A stretch of 64,000 nucleotides of DNA, from NCBI GenBank assembly GCA_019400425.1, contig JAFREE010000068.1, forward strand, positions 1-64,000, given 5' to 3'. The first letter of the stretch is position 1. Each line of letters starts with the position of its first letter. The notes beneath the pieces are model-generated. The model saw only the letters and a program-made list of their open reading frames with translations. It was not told the origin of the DNA and made no database searches. Source of the stretch: Hymenochaete sp. R1 (taxonomy: Eukaryota > Basidiomycota > Agaricomycetes > Hymenochaetales > Hymenochaetaceae). Positions 47,372 to 58,600 of the stretch are shown one piece after another. The position numbers were made by a program, and so were the translations under genes.

Positions 47372-48690
47372 TGACTGAATGCGTCTTGTTAGACCTGTAA
47401 CAGAGCATAGAAAAATCAAAATTATAATGTTGAAAGTAAATACGACAAGTCAAAAATGGATCTACGTACCCGCTACGGAAGCGCTCAGACAAGACAGTTC
47501 GCTCTTCGACTAAGATTTGAGAAGGCTGTATTTAATGAACTTGTCCCTTCAGGCGTTACGTCTTCTGAGGGTGTCGTTGACGATGTCGTTACCTATCAAG
47601 GCCGCCTTTTATATATTTATAAAGGTAGTTGTAACGTCCTGCGTACACTTGTTTGGCATCCGCGTTGTGCTTCCCTGACTTGAATATGCGAAATGCTCTT
47701 GCCAAGGGCTTTGTACGTCCGCAATAAATAGAATCCCGGCATTGCTTCGGAGCCAAGAAGAGCATACTTATCTAGCAGTAATAAGGTGGTTTGGCGAATG
47801 GGAGACAAGGTGAAATGATGGTGATTAATACAGGTCCTTCGCGATTCCGGTCGAGGTGATCACAAGAAAGTGCTTCGGAACATTTACCAAAAAAAAGCTC
47901 ATGGCCTATTGATCCGGACATACGTTTTTCCTACAAGCACCAGATAGAAAAAGAATCAGTGACAAAGCCAAGCAGTCTCCGCCTTTCTGCTTACTTCTCT
48001 AGGCAGTTATCATGTCCGTCGAAAAGGGCATTTAATGCATTTGCGTCGTCCTCGTCAATAATGATAATCGCAGTTGACTATGCACCGAGCGTTATTAGCA
48101 AGAACTACGCAAAGAAGGAAAGAGAGGGAGGAACCAACAGGTATATTAAAGCGGTTAACTCGTCTGGATCGGCGAGAGTTCAAGGAGTTAGGTACGTGAT
48201 AGAGCAGCTAGAAACACAACAGTGAAACAATTTGCTTACTTAACGGTCAAAATGGTTCTTCATTAGAATGGACTCATTGCGTTGTGTGGACAACCAATGG
48301 CTTGGTCTGTAAAAATCACTGATGTCTCCAATTTCGTGAGAAACTCCGTTTGACATCTTCTCAGTTTCACCATGTCGCTTCTGACACATTCAGCGCGCTA
48401 TGGTCGGATAGTTATCTTGTACAGGTACCTCTCACGGAAAGAGCCGAGGAAGAGATTATTGCATGTACCACTTGAGTGAGACCTAAACAGAAACACAATG
48501 ATTGTGTCATTACACGACGTTCAAACCCCAGACGAACTCCATGTCACTCGAGGAGTAGCACCTACTTTCAGAATCGGCCATATGCAGATGCCAAATACGG
48601 TCCGTCATTGAGCCTCAGTATGTATTGATTATGGTCGGAGTGCGAATGCGGTAAGCGCTGATTTTATCGTGAATGAACATCAGATATAAC
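47372..48690. other. Tail of duplicated block, copy 1, with unrecognised gene remnants
   Basis: Coding-like peptides shared with copy 2 include IPVEVITRKCFGTFT (about 47845), APSVISKNYAKK (about 48080) and WSVKITDVSNFVRN (about 48302). They are broken by stops and frame changes in both copies. The family was not recognised. Confidence 0.4.
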
Positions 48691-49882
48691 ATTGCTTGTT
48701 CACACGCAGACATAGACAGGACACGCACCTCGCTCTTTAACAGGTCTAATTTACATCGGGAATCATACTCGCCGGTGAATTAACCATACTGCACGCTTAG
48801 TAAAGCAGTTGTGCGGCAGCTACCCATGGAGCGTACGGCCCGTATATCCGTGGAACATCCAGGTGCTTGGGTTATATACGTTCCGCGATTGCGTAGTCCG
48901 GCAGAAAATATCTGTCGTCAGCAAAAAACCAAGGAGAGGATAAACGTCGCAGGCTCTGAATGAAGCTTTCACGTGGATTGCTGATAGAGCCATGCTTGGA
49001 TTGAAGTTCTTAGTTCAAGCGACACGGACGAGACGTTTGGTACGTGTCAAGACGAAGGACATTCGTAATAGACAATTTTCGGCTTAGACGATTTCTCATC
49101 TTTTGTGAGAATGGCGCGAACGATCCTGCGCTAATGCTCGGAATAAGATATCCTTATCAGAAGCTATATTTCACTGGCGGATATAAATGATTCAATAATA
49201 TCAAAGTAAGTGTACCAAAAACTGATTTGTCGTACCAAACCCATCGAGACAAAGGTAAGACGACATGCCCAGCTCCTGCTCCTCCAATTAAAAAAAGGTC
49301 CTTCTTCTCGATTCCACCTCAGCGATTCATACGATGCCACCTTCCTTTCAGCGTCGGGATAGTTTTGCTAAGAGGGTTGCGGCAGGTGGTCGAGTGAGAC
49401 TGTGAAGAAAGAAAAGAAGCAAGACTGGGAACAAGAAGAGAAATTTGCTTTTTCTCGAGCGTGGAAAAAATACCACGTGAGGAATTGCGGCTGCGACAAC
49501 GATAAATTTCGGACAGCACGTAGCGTATCTTTGCATCTTTCTTCCGTCTTATACTCCTGCCCTACCGGTTTATTTGTTCAAGACTATTTCTGTTCCGTTG
49601 TACTGAATTCACGCTGCTGTATTGAAAGCCAGCCACCAACGACCGCCTTCCAACCCGTTTTCCCTTAATCACATCATCGCCTTTAACCCTAGACTCGTCG
49701 ACTAAGTGGCAACGAAGATGAGGCCGAATTTGGTGAAATGGAGCAGACTTTCGCATGTTTGAAACCTTACCATGCGAGTTTAGGGAATTTCCACTCCTTG
49801 TCCTTCGGTCTTACGAGTTACGAGTCGGGTATTTGGAGAAGAGTTTGCACCTTACCTATCTTAAGTTGTATCCCTGCTCATC

Positions 49883-50460
49883 ATGTCGTTGAGCCAGAGC
49901 GAACAGGGTGACAATGGCTTAGGTGAGCTTATTCCTCTCATATGAACTTCGCTCTTTTAACTGACCGTCCAAACCTTCTCTTAAATAGTCGCTACATCAT
50001 CCGAAGCTGCTGACCTTTTCAGTACCGGTTATGCCGCATCCAATGCCATCAACGTCGACGCGACTCCCGAAGACGATGCAGAGGAGATCGACGCTGAGAA
50101 ACTCCTCGAAGTTAACAGTGCCATTGCCGTTGAGAAGGAAATCGCAGCTGACACCGTCGGATCCGTCTTTGCAGGCACCAAGTCTCACTTCCTGCCTTAC
50201 GTCGAACAAGCTGCACTAGAGCTGGTGAACCTTCCACCACATTACTATGAGGGTATTCGTAAGAGCACAACTGAGGCACTGTTGGTTATGGTCCGTGCGT
50301 TCTATACGTTGAGTGACCCGGTGGAGTGGCTGTCCTGGCTGCGGGTTAAAATGCCTCTTTTTTTTGTAAGGCGCCTCTGCATCAGAACGTCAAGGGTCTA
50401 CTGAATCGTGTGCTACCGCCGTTATCGGACATGTACGAGGCGGAGGATGATAAGTGGGTT
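49883..50460 (+). pseudogene. Importin-4/Kap123 fragment, copy 2, degraded
   Basis: Exon 49883-49922 and an exon from 49989 are in phase and start with an ATG (MSLSQSEQGDNGL), then VATSSEAADLFSTG, EEIDAEKLLEVNSAIAVEKE and HYYEGIRKSTTEALLVMVRA. Relative to copy 1 it has lost small in-frame pieces (for example in FLPYVEQAALELVN). It is then disrupted near 50345-50370 by an inserted T-rich stretch, and its donor is changed to AAGTGGGT. So copy 2 is clearly non-functional as an importin exon, while copy 1 is still open. Confidence 0.75.
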
Positions 50461-50504
50461 TGGTTTCTTTTTCGGAGACAAAGGATGAGAAAACACGCTG
50501 CTAT

Positions 50505-51180
50505 GAATACAAAGTGACGAAGTTTTTAAGACGCCAAATAGTACGAATACCCGACCCAAAACAGGAGTTCGTCCTGCAGCTCTCGACTTCTATCGGCCAC
50601 GGAGTCCAGAACTTCACCGTGGCCAGTCTCAAGAGCACGGACCTCCTTGCTCCTTGCTCCCCCCTAGGTGGGCAAATTCAAAAAATACAAGACGCTCCCG
50701 CATGCGCTCAGGTGGCGACAACATCTTCGGTGAAGAACCCGATCGATACGAATACGTGTGAGGAAGACCGGCTTGCGGAGGAAACTTAGTACGCGACGGC
50801 CCGGGACAAAGTACGTTGTCGGCCGTCCGGGTGTTCTTCTTGATGAATCGACATAGGAGCTAATTTCTATTCATTTTTTGGGGAGAGGGGGGAAGGGGGT
50901 ATGTTTGTACATGTACAGGACGAGGTGCTCCACACGCACTTCAACCAATCGTGGTAGCACATGCTCTCGGGCTCGCTTGCGGTAGCCATGAAGGCCAGTC
51001 AGGCGGTCTTGAATGCTCAGCTTGAGCTCGATACTGCGAAGCAGGCGTCCAAAAAACTCAAATTCAACGAGACAAGAGCATGCGAGATCGGAAGTAGAGA
51101 ACGCAGAGGATGATTTGGCTCGGAAGACTGAGGTGGTGATCACATCGATGAAGACAATGCTCGAGAATGTCAAATTTCAC
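50505..51180 (+). pseudogene. BAR-domain protein gene remnant
   Basis: Two pieces look like a BAR/endophilin-type fungal protein. The first, 50510-50790, contains HGVQNFTVASLKSTDLLAP and SPLGGQIQKIQDAPACAQVA. The second, from about 50915, reads DEVLHTHFNQSW, stop, MLSGSLAVAMKASQAVLNAQ, LELDTAKQASKKLKF, then after a frame change SEVENAEDDLARKTEVVITS and MKTMLENVK. The motif run (LNAQLELDTAK, VENAEDDL, MKTMLEN) matches the long amphipathic helices of such membrane-bending proteins as I know them. A TAG and at least one frame change show decay. It exists only in copy 2 of the block. Confidence 0.6.
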
Positions 51181-51339
51181 CTGCTTCCATCTCTTTCAAT
51201 TCACCGACGATTTCACCTCATGTGCTTACCGCCCGAGCCCGTCTGGATCTTACGAAGACTCAACCGACTTATCAGAGGACCTGTAGTTATCCCTCTCGCC
51301 TCACCCCACCCTCTAAGGCCCCCTCGCTGCCCCACCTCG

Positions 51340-51476
51340 CCCCCGATCCGCGTATTTAATACAGCGGACACTGATTGGTGGTCAAGCAACCGAAAATCCG
51401 CGGATTTGAGTCCGTCGGATGCGGATCTGCTGTCTGAAAATACGCGGATCGCGGATTCGCATCCGTTGATGCTCTA
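51340..51476. repeat. Cluster of CGCGGAT / ATCCGCGGAT palindromic motifs
   Basis: Within about 130 bases the words CCGCG[GT]AT, ATCCGCGGAT, GGATGCGGATC, CGCGGATCGCGGATTCG and GCATCCG occur repeatedly and can pair with one another. It sits exactly at the right edge of the copy 2-specific segment, so it may be a small repeat element involved in the insertion. Confidence 0.6.
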
Positions 51477-51479
51477 GAC

Positions 51480-52687
51480 TCAACTCACTTTAAACATGGG
51501 ATGTATTAAGTTTGAATCTTAATCGAAGCGAACACTAGCGACGTGCCGATATATATATAGAATGGGCGCATACATGCGCTTTAATAGCCGGCTATCCCAG
51601 TCTCAGGTTTGCATGATGACATAGAAGCACAGAATATCGGAGACACCGAAGTAGTTGAAGGCCCTCCGCCGGTGCTGGATACCATGGCGTGATATCAGAG
51701 ATCTCCAGTAAGACCAGCTAGTAAAGCAAAACGGAATAAAATGATGCACAACGGTGTGGCCAGAAAATGATTGAGGAAGCGCGATGGCGTTCAAACGAGG
51801 CGGTTTGTTGATTGTGCGGAGCAAAAAAAAGTCTAGAGAGAGAGGTTGGATTTCAAAGGACGATGATAGGGCGGTTTTGATCATAGTTCAGGAAATATTG
51901 CTGATACGGTGGAGAGCATGAGTCCAAGCAACATTAATCTTTTTAGGGAAGAGGCGCAGACGAATGAATAGCTAACAATGTTCGAGTCGTCTATAGTTCA
52001 TCCCAGTACCCAATCACTTCGTTTGGCGTCCTTGAATGTATGGAGAAGAGCGAATCAGTGATGAGTAAAACACGTCTAGAATATAATCTGTTCATGATTA
52101 TACGCTTTAAAAGAAAGGCGCCGAGCGTACGTAGGGACATAACTTGAAGCTTGGAAGAAGGCGTAAAAGCGGCATATCCATGCCAATGCCACAATTACGC
52201 CACAACTTCGAATTCGGGGACGTGTATTGTCCCACGCCGACCGAGTCAACGCGAAAGGCGGGATGTGTCCTAATAATCCATGTGGAAATCTTGATGCGTA
52301 TGTATGTATGTTCGTTCGATCGTAAATAAGTTCCTCAAGTTTGGAATATGGCGAGCCAAATGGCCATACTCATATTGTCTTAGGCACGGTTTTCCCGACT
52401 GAATTGAGTGCGCTTTTGGTACTTGGTACTGAAGACTCAGTGAAGAGTAAGCGCCTGAGGCGGATCTTTTTTTAAAAGTTTGACATTTGACTTGTATAAA
52501 GCTATCATAACTCGAACACATGATCGGATGGTTAGAACGGCGTGTTTCGATGCGCGGGGGCAGGTAAGAAGCTGCATTCAAATTTTGCGCTATTACGTTT
52601 GCTCCCAAAGTTTGTCGAGCGTCAAAATGTTGCGATTTAAAAATTAAGTCGATCGTCCTTGCCCTCAGGATGAGCTTGTTCAAACAC
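51480..52687. other. Non-coding part of duplicated block, copy 2
   Basis: Counterpart of 45260-46441; no usable frame in either copy. GGCCCTCCGCCGGTGCTGGA (51660) and AACCCTCCGCCGGTGCTGGA (45469) illustrate the match. Confidence 0.5.
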
Positions 52688-52693
52688 TATAAA
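52688..52693 (+). promoter_or_regulatory. TATA box of lectin gene 2
   Basis: TATAAA in ACACTATAAAGGTGGCAT, 131 bases before the ATG, as in copy 1. Confidence 0.7.
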
Positions 52694-52823
52694 GGTGGCA
52701 TTGTGTTCCTCCCTCGAAGCTCTCACCAACAAGGTAGAACATTACACACTTCGTTAAAGTTTGCTCAACAGCTCCAGTGAACCTCTTTCCCTACCAGTTT
52801 CCCCTCGTAATCGAAGCTTCAAC

Positions 52824-53615
52824 ATGTCCCTCAAAGCTGGCGTCTACGTTATACATAGTACCAGTAGCGATTCGGTTATTCAAGTCGGTACTGCCGGCTC
52901 TGACACCAAAGCCCTCGTTGTCGACAAGTACACCCACAACCTGAAAAAGCAGCAGGTAGCTAGGGCCTTCCCGGACTCCCATCGTAACCCGGTGGCACGC
53001 TAATTTCTTATGTCTTGAAATAGTGGGAGTTCAAACCGTCAGGTGATGGCTGGACCATTGTTAACGTATATAGCGGAGGCTTTGTCACGATTGAGAAGGC
53101 TCTAAGTGATGGCACACCGGTCACAACGAATCAGTACCCTGTGGCTTGGGTAGTCAAATTTACGGACAACCCCGATGTGGTGAAGTACGAGTACCTATGG
53201 GTTTTGTTATGCAATTTCTCACTCATTTCGTGCAAAATTGTTAGTATATCTTGGCCAAACAACATATTTTCGATTACACTTACGGACAAAAATCTCAGTC
53301 ACGATTCAATCGTATGTTGCCGTTCGCATTTGCAGAAACAGCTTAATGATCAATTGACACTCCCAGATAAATCTCAGGACCAGCAACGACAGCTCAAAGC
53401 ACCAGCTTTGGCGACTCGAGCGTGTTTCCACATACTTAACCAGTGAGAATGAATACGAAGAAGGGCGTGACGTAGAGTTTAGCAACGAGGGAGGCAGCGG
53501 TGGCGTTGCCTTCAAAGGTATCTTCAACATACCAGTAACAGTGACGATCACGCCTGAGAAGAGTTCATTCCGTGCATTGGCGTTATCCACTGTTAATACT
53601 CCTAGCCACAAGTAA
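52824..53615 (+). CDS. Beta-trefoil (ricin B-like) lectin with C-terminal extension, copy 2
   Basis: Exons 52824-52955, 53024-53184, 53245-53311 and 53400-53615 give 191 residues with the same phases as copy 1. It starts MSLKAGVYVIHSTSSDSVIQ; the trefoil Trp positions are kept (KQQWEFKPSGDGWTIV, VAWVVK, HQLWRLERV), as is the C-terminal extension (FKGIFNIPVTVTITPEKSSF). One extra codon is present in the loop KYTHNLKKQQ. Surface residues vary between the copies (for example YSGGFVTIEKALS against ASEEFVTVEKNLS) while the core is constant, as expected if the pair is diversifying in ligand choice. No signal peptide, so cytoplasmic. Confidence 0.76.
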
Positions 53616-54849
53616 TGACTGAATGCGCCTCGTTAATCCTGTAACAAAACGTAGAAAAATCAGAATTACAATGTTGAAAGTAGATACGACAAGTCAAAAA
53701 TGGATCTACGCACTCACTACAGAAGAGCTCAAACAGGATAGTTCTCGCCCTTCGACTCAATTTTGGGATGGTTATATCCAATAATTTTGCTTCCTCGGGT
53801 GTTACCTATTCTGAAGGCGTTGTCACCTATCAAGGTCATCTTTTATTTACTTATGAGGGTACCTGTAACGTCTTGCGTACACTTGTTTGGCATCCGCGTT
53901 GTGCTTCCCTCACTTGAATGTGCGAAATGCTCCGGCCAAGAGCTTTGTACGTCCGCAATCAATGGAATCCCGGCATTGCTTCGGAGCCAAGAGGAGCATA
54001 CTTATATAGCAGTATTAAGGTGGTTGGGTGAATGGGAGACAAGGTGAAAGGATGGTGATTAATACTGGTCCTTCGCGATTCCGGTCGAGGTGATCACAAG
54101 AAAGTGCTTCGGAACGTTTACCAATAAACGCTCACGGTCTATTGATCCGGACATACGTTTTTCCTACAAGCATCAGATAGAAAAAGAGTCAGTGTCAGAG
54201 CAATGCAGTCTCCTACTTACTTCTCTCGACAGTCATCACGACCGCCGAAAAGGGCATCTAATGCATTTGAACCATCCTCAGCAATAGCGATGGCCACAAC
54301 TGAGAATTTACCGAGCGTTATTAGCAAGAACCACGCAAAGAAGTAGTTTTCCTCTCGTTCATTAGCTAACTCCTCTGGACTAGCAGAAATACGAGAAGTA
54401 AGGTACGTGCCGGAGCAGCTTAGAATATAAGAATGGAAAATACTGCTTACTTAACGATTGCAATGGTTCTTGATAAGAATGAATTCACTGCGCTGTGCGG
54501 GCACCTAATGACTCGATCTGTAAAAATCATCGATGTCTCCAATCTCTTGAGAAGCTCCATTTGACATCTCGGTCTCACCAATGTCGCTTTTGACACATTG
54601 AGCACGGTATGGCCGGATACTTCTCTCGAAAAAGTACCTTGCACGGAAAGAGCTGAGGAATAGTTCGTTACATGTACCAATTTATTGAAACCTACGCAAA
54701 AAAAAAGATGGTTGTGTCATTACACGAAGTTTGACTCCAGACAGACTCCATGTCACCCGAGGAGCAGTACTCGCTTTTAGAACCAGGCACACGTAGATGT
54801 GAAATACGGTGCGTTATTGGATTCCAGTGTGCATATTTATAAGATGCTG
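53616..54849. other. Tail of duplicated block, copy 2, with unrecognised gene remnants
   Basis: This is the same set of broken peptides as 47372-48690: IPVEVITRKCFGTFTNKRSR, LPSVISKNHAKK, RSVKIIDVSNLLRSS and VAFDTLSTVWPDTSLEKV. They are better preserved here, but stops remain. Their parent gene was not identified. Confidence 0.4.
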
Positions 54850-55250
54850 ACTTCATTTTTCCGTCAGGTTTTGATTTCTGAGAGGGGTGCGGCAGACGGT
54901 CAAGTGAGACTGAAAAAAGGGAGAAGAAAGCGGTGAGGATGACGGAGGAAAGCTTAAGGGACAGAAAATATTAACGAGACTTGCTTTCGAGCGTGCGAAA
55001 ATAAACACGTGATGACTTGCGGCAGAAACGACGTCCAGGTATCTCCAGATCGGATCGCTCTTCCCACCTTGCACTCGACGTGTGCCTCTACCCACTTATG
55101 TTCCTAAACTTGAATTTAAGCCGTACAGATAGCGTGTTGCTGATGCGGAAGGAATCTGAATGTTCTCAACGGACAACGACCGCCTTTCCAGTCACTCTCC
55201 TCCACCGTGACTAACAACCCCGTCTCCCCCATACAAACGTCTTCAGAGCG
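54850..55250 (+). repeat. Truncated third copy of the duplicated block
   Basis: GTGCGGCAGACGGTCAAGTG (54898) matches 49377, CACGTGATGACTTGCGGCAG (55005) matches the CACGTGAGGAATTGCGGC box, and CAACGACCGCCTTTCCAGTC (55175) matches 49636. The copy ends before the importin exon and is followed by an OPT gene fragment. Confidence 0.65.
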
Positions 55251-55284
55251 AGCGAATAGCTTTTGAAAGGCCGACGATTATTCT

Positions 55285-55600
55285 TGCGTTCTCGACCGAG
55301 GTCCTCGGGACTCTTCTGGGAGACGTTCTAGACTTCGTATTGATGACCGGGAGCATCGACGGGCAACGTGAAACACTTGTATCCGGTAGAAGAACGAATA
55401 TTCAGAGTGGACAGCAACCACAGCAGCATAATCTACAGGAGAGCTTGCCTTTGCAACTCGAGCCGGGGACGGAAAACTTTATCGATTGCTTTCTTTCCCG
55501 GTGATTTTCTAGGCCATCGCACAGAGAAGCTGAGCCGACGAACGCTTTGCATCCGGCAAGCGCTACGGATGAGTCCCACAATCCTATCTGTACGATGAAT
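55285..55600 (+). pseudogene. Fragment of an OPT transporter gene (exons 11-12)
   Basis: The plus strand reads GTLLGDVLDFVLM and RTNIQSGQQPQQHNLQ, matching GTLLGAVLNFVLM and GTNIWSGQQPQQYNSQ of the intact OPT gene on the opposite strand at 40403-40629. An intron-like gap ending in TTTTCTAG is followed by GCC and then ASGKRYG-stop-VPQSYL. This matches ASGKRYEWVPWSYL of the next OPT exon, with Trp changed to a TGA stop. So two exons and the intron between them were copied at DNA level, inverted relative to the intact gene, and decayed. Confidence 0.85.
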
Positions 55601-58600
55601 TATCGGCCACGACGGGCTCGTACCCTGCGATTGTGCCGCTGTACCGGTAGATGGACCTGATGCTGTGAAATGTGAGTCTTTATGCGCTTCTCTCTGCTAG
55701 TTTTTTCAAGCATTTTGTGTGGACTATTCAATACAGTTTGACCAAACACCCCGTTTGCGGCTGATCCTTCACGTGAAAAATGCCGCTCCTGGCTCAAACG
55801 TACGCATCCATACCAAGGCGTCCGCCTTCGCTGCCTAGGAATTATGTTAGAATCAAAAGTATGGTGTAAGTAAACCCTCCCGAGGCAGATCCGGACGACA
55901 AAACTGACTGCTTCTTCTTTTGTCCTTGACTTCGTGCCGTCCTGGTGAATTGCTCTAATGCAAACAGCGCAACTACTCCAAAATTAATCTTGGAGCACCA
56001 TAGTACCCGTCTTGCGCCATCCTCTATCTGTCCGACTCATTCGATTCATAGCAAAGTATCTTCGGATTTCGGAGATGCGGGCGGACGAATAGGAGATATG
56101 AACGGCCAACCCCAATTTCAGGATCCCCAAATGAATGAAGTACGAAACCCTCGATCTCTCTAATTCATTCATACGGTTCTAAGAGAACGGCGAAAGCAAC
56201 TAAAAGAGAAGGGAAGCGTAGATTCTCGGAGTAAACGTAGGAGTTAACGACTCTTCGAAGATGGCATGATTGGGCTAGGAGTAAAGGCGAAATATCGGAG
56301 CTAAGGCTTCGAAAAGGCCTAAAAGTATAATTGGAAACAGCGAGAAGGACGTGGTATGATTTAGAGGTGTGTGGAATTGCTTGTCACGACAATGTCCGAT
56401 TCAACGACTACTAAATGACAATGATTCCAGTTTTTCGGCTAATTGGTGGTCTGCGCTATAAATAGCTCCCGCCTTTGGATAGAGGCTTAAAACGATTAGC
56501 CCGGCAGAGACCTCTGATAATCAAGCAAATTATCGCAAGGTGGGACCTGATCGAACTCTCAGAGCTCTTAGAAGAGAATATAGAAACCGGATGAGGGCGG
56601 ACCGCGTATCCCAGCCATTTCTCTTCTATCGCAACTTCAATTTCTTCTGTGCATCAAGAAAATCGAACCCTTCGAACTCGTTTTGCTCCCCCTTCTCTCT
56701 CTTTTTCTCCGAGTAATTCTAATGTGTTGTCATGTGGCATGCGAGACTTCGCGCAACGCATTGCGGTGAAAGAGGGGTGATCTTGGCATTACGACACGTA
56801 ATCAAACAAGTTGACCAGCAAGATGATAACGGTTGGCTAATAGACGGAAAAACTTGAGACAGCCATCGGTGCTGATATTATTTGGTGAGCGTGGTATCTC
56901 TCCTATCTGCCAGGTGCCGTATCTTAACTGGTACTACCAGAAGACGGGTGCAGGCAGGGAAAAAAGATAGAAGTTATGTCAGTGAACTGAGTGATAGGAG
57001 GTATACTCGATATCTTCAAACCATATTTGATGTCTACAGTACAGCACTGGTGTGACCCGGAGAAAAAAAGAAACCCGGAAAAAGGTGAGGGGGCAGTTGA
57101 TAGTTGTCCAGATGTGCTAAAAATGTCTGGTGAAAGATGATGTGTGAAGGAATGGCGTCCGAGATACGTCCGCGATGCGTGAGGTATATAGGGAGAAGAA
57201 AAGGAGGAATGCGATGATACATTGTACGGCGATACGTGATGCAAGCAGAATGGAAGTGAAGTGACAGAGAGAAGAGAAAGAAACGGTTACTACAGGAAGA
57301 AAGGAAAGAAGTCATACAAAGTAAACTGTAAGAGGTTGCGAAAGTGGGGATCGATAATGGTGCGGAGCGATAGAAAACACAAAAAATGATTATAGGTGAC
57401 ATTACAAACGTGATAATAGATGGACGTAATCATCATACTGAGCAAAGGATTCAAAGAAGAGAAGAGAAAGAATGTAAGCGGAAGGCAGTCACAAAAGTCA
57501 GTCGCACGAACTGTAAAATACAAGAACTGACAGAAACAAAATATTAGGATACAAATAAATGCGTGCATGCACCGATCGGAGAAACAGAAGAGAAGAGAAG
57601 GAGAGGGAAAAAGTAGTCATAGTCCAGAAGGAGGTCAGACGACTCCAAAGGGGCGCCCATGTCTCAAAGAATCCAGAATACAATCATGATGAAGATGATA
57701 ACTGTCGTAATCAGGCACGAGTCTCTGCGCGATCAAAAGCCCGACGTCAACCGCGTAACGAGCGTAAGAAGGCGATACGCTCTACAGCACGGGTTTCGAT
57801 CCAAAGAAGGTAAAAATGAAAGTGGAGAAAGGGGCAGACATAAGAGAGGCACGAAGAACAGAAAGAGGGGGGAAAGTCAAGTCGAATGAGTAAGGATAAT
57901 AATAAGTTTAATGATAGCAAGCCGACGAACCGACCGACCCGCGGAACGCGTCCCCCGATCGATCACACAGAAGAGAGCAGAGCAGCACCGCAGTATGGCG
58001 AATATACATATGTATAGACACGTATCCGTCCATCCCATCCATCTCGGACGTACCGAGGAAGAATCAGAAAAAAGAAAGAAGGGGGTTGCGATTTGCACCT
58101 TGCATTCCGTATCCAGCGCCTCGACTGGTCCATTCATTAGATCAAGCGGCAAACAGCGAACGGACGAAGACGAGAATGCGAGAAGCTGCCTTCGTCTCCT
58201 CAATCCGATGCCTAATTCGTCCCAACCACCGAATCGCCAGCTCGCTGAATGCCGACCGAGTGTGGCATCGCATCGCCTCCGTTTACCGATCGCCGGCGCT
58301 GCAAAGAACAAACTTGCCAGAAGGAAGGGGAAAGGGCGATTGGGGCGGGCTGGAATGAGATGGTAGCACGGCCGTACACGTAACACACGGAAGACGAATC
58401 TCCCTTACGCGTAGCCGGTCGAGACGGGTGGGGCGGACGAAAAAAAAAGCACTAGTTTCGTTTCGAGAGTCAGTGTCCGGTTCGGTTATGATTTGCAAAA
58501 CGTGTAGGATAAAGTAACGTACCAGTGAGAGTGACCCGAGCTGAGACCCGAGTGCCCGAATCCGCATTCGAAAGTGACGTGGCGGCAAGCGTTTTGTGGA

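Larger units (their letters stand above)
43440..48690 (+). repeat. Segmental duplication, copy 1 (importin fragment plus lectin)
   Basis: Matches 48690-54850 over its whole length in the same order: a TGAATGAAGCTT.C.CGTGG block (43705 and 48959), GTACCAAAA.CTGATTTGTCG (43985 and 49212), the CACGTGAGGAATTGCGGC box (44242 and 49471), the importin fragment, the lectin with its TATA box, and the GTGATCACAAGAAAGTGCTTCGG tail (47855 and 54093). The offset is about 5.22 kb at the importin fragment and 6.25 kb at the lectin; the difference is the extra BAR-gene segment in copy 2. The edges are approximate. Confidence 0.85.
48690..54850 (+). repeat. Segmental duplication, copy 2 (importin fragment, BAR remnant, lectin)
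   Basis: Second copy of the 43440-48690 block. It is longer because of about 1 kb at roughly 50500-51480 that has no counterpart in copy 1. Sequence identity is highest in the importin exon and lectin exons and lower in between. Confidence 0.85.

Noticed and set aside
43440..54850. Interpretation of the repeated blocks as LTR retrotransposon copies
   Set aside because: No terminal repeats, reverse transcriptase, integrase or primer-binding site were seen; the units carry host-gene pieces and a lectin.
57877..58386. Minus-strand open frame of 169 codons
   Set aside because: No ATG-supported start in good context, no domain, and neighbouring frames are equally open because of base composition.
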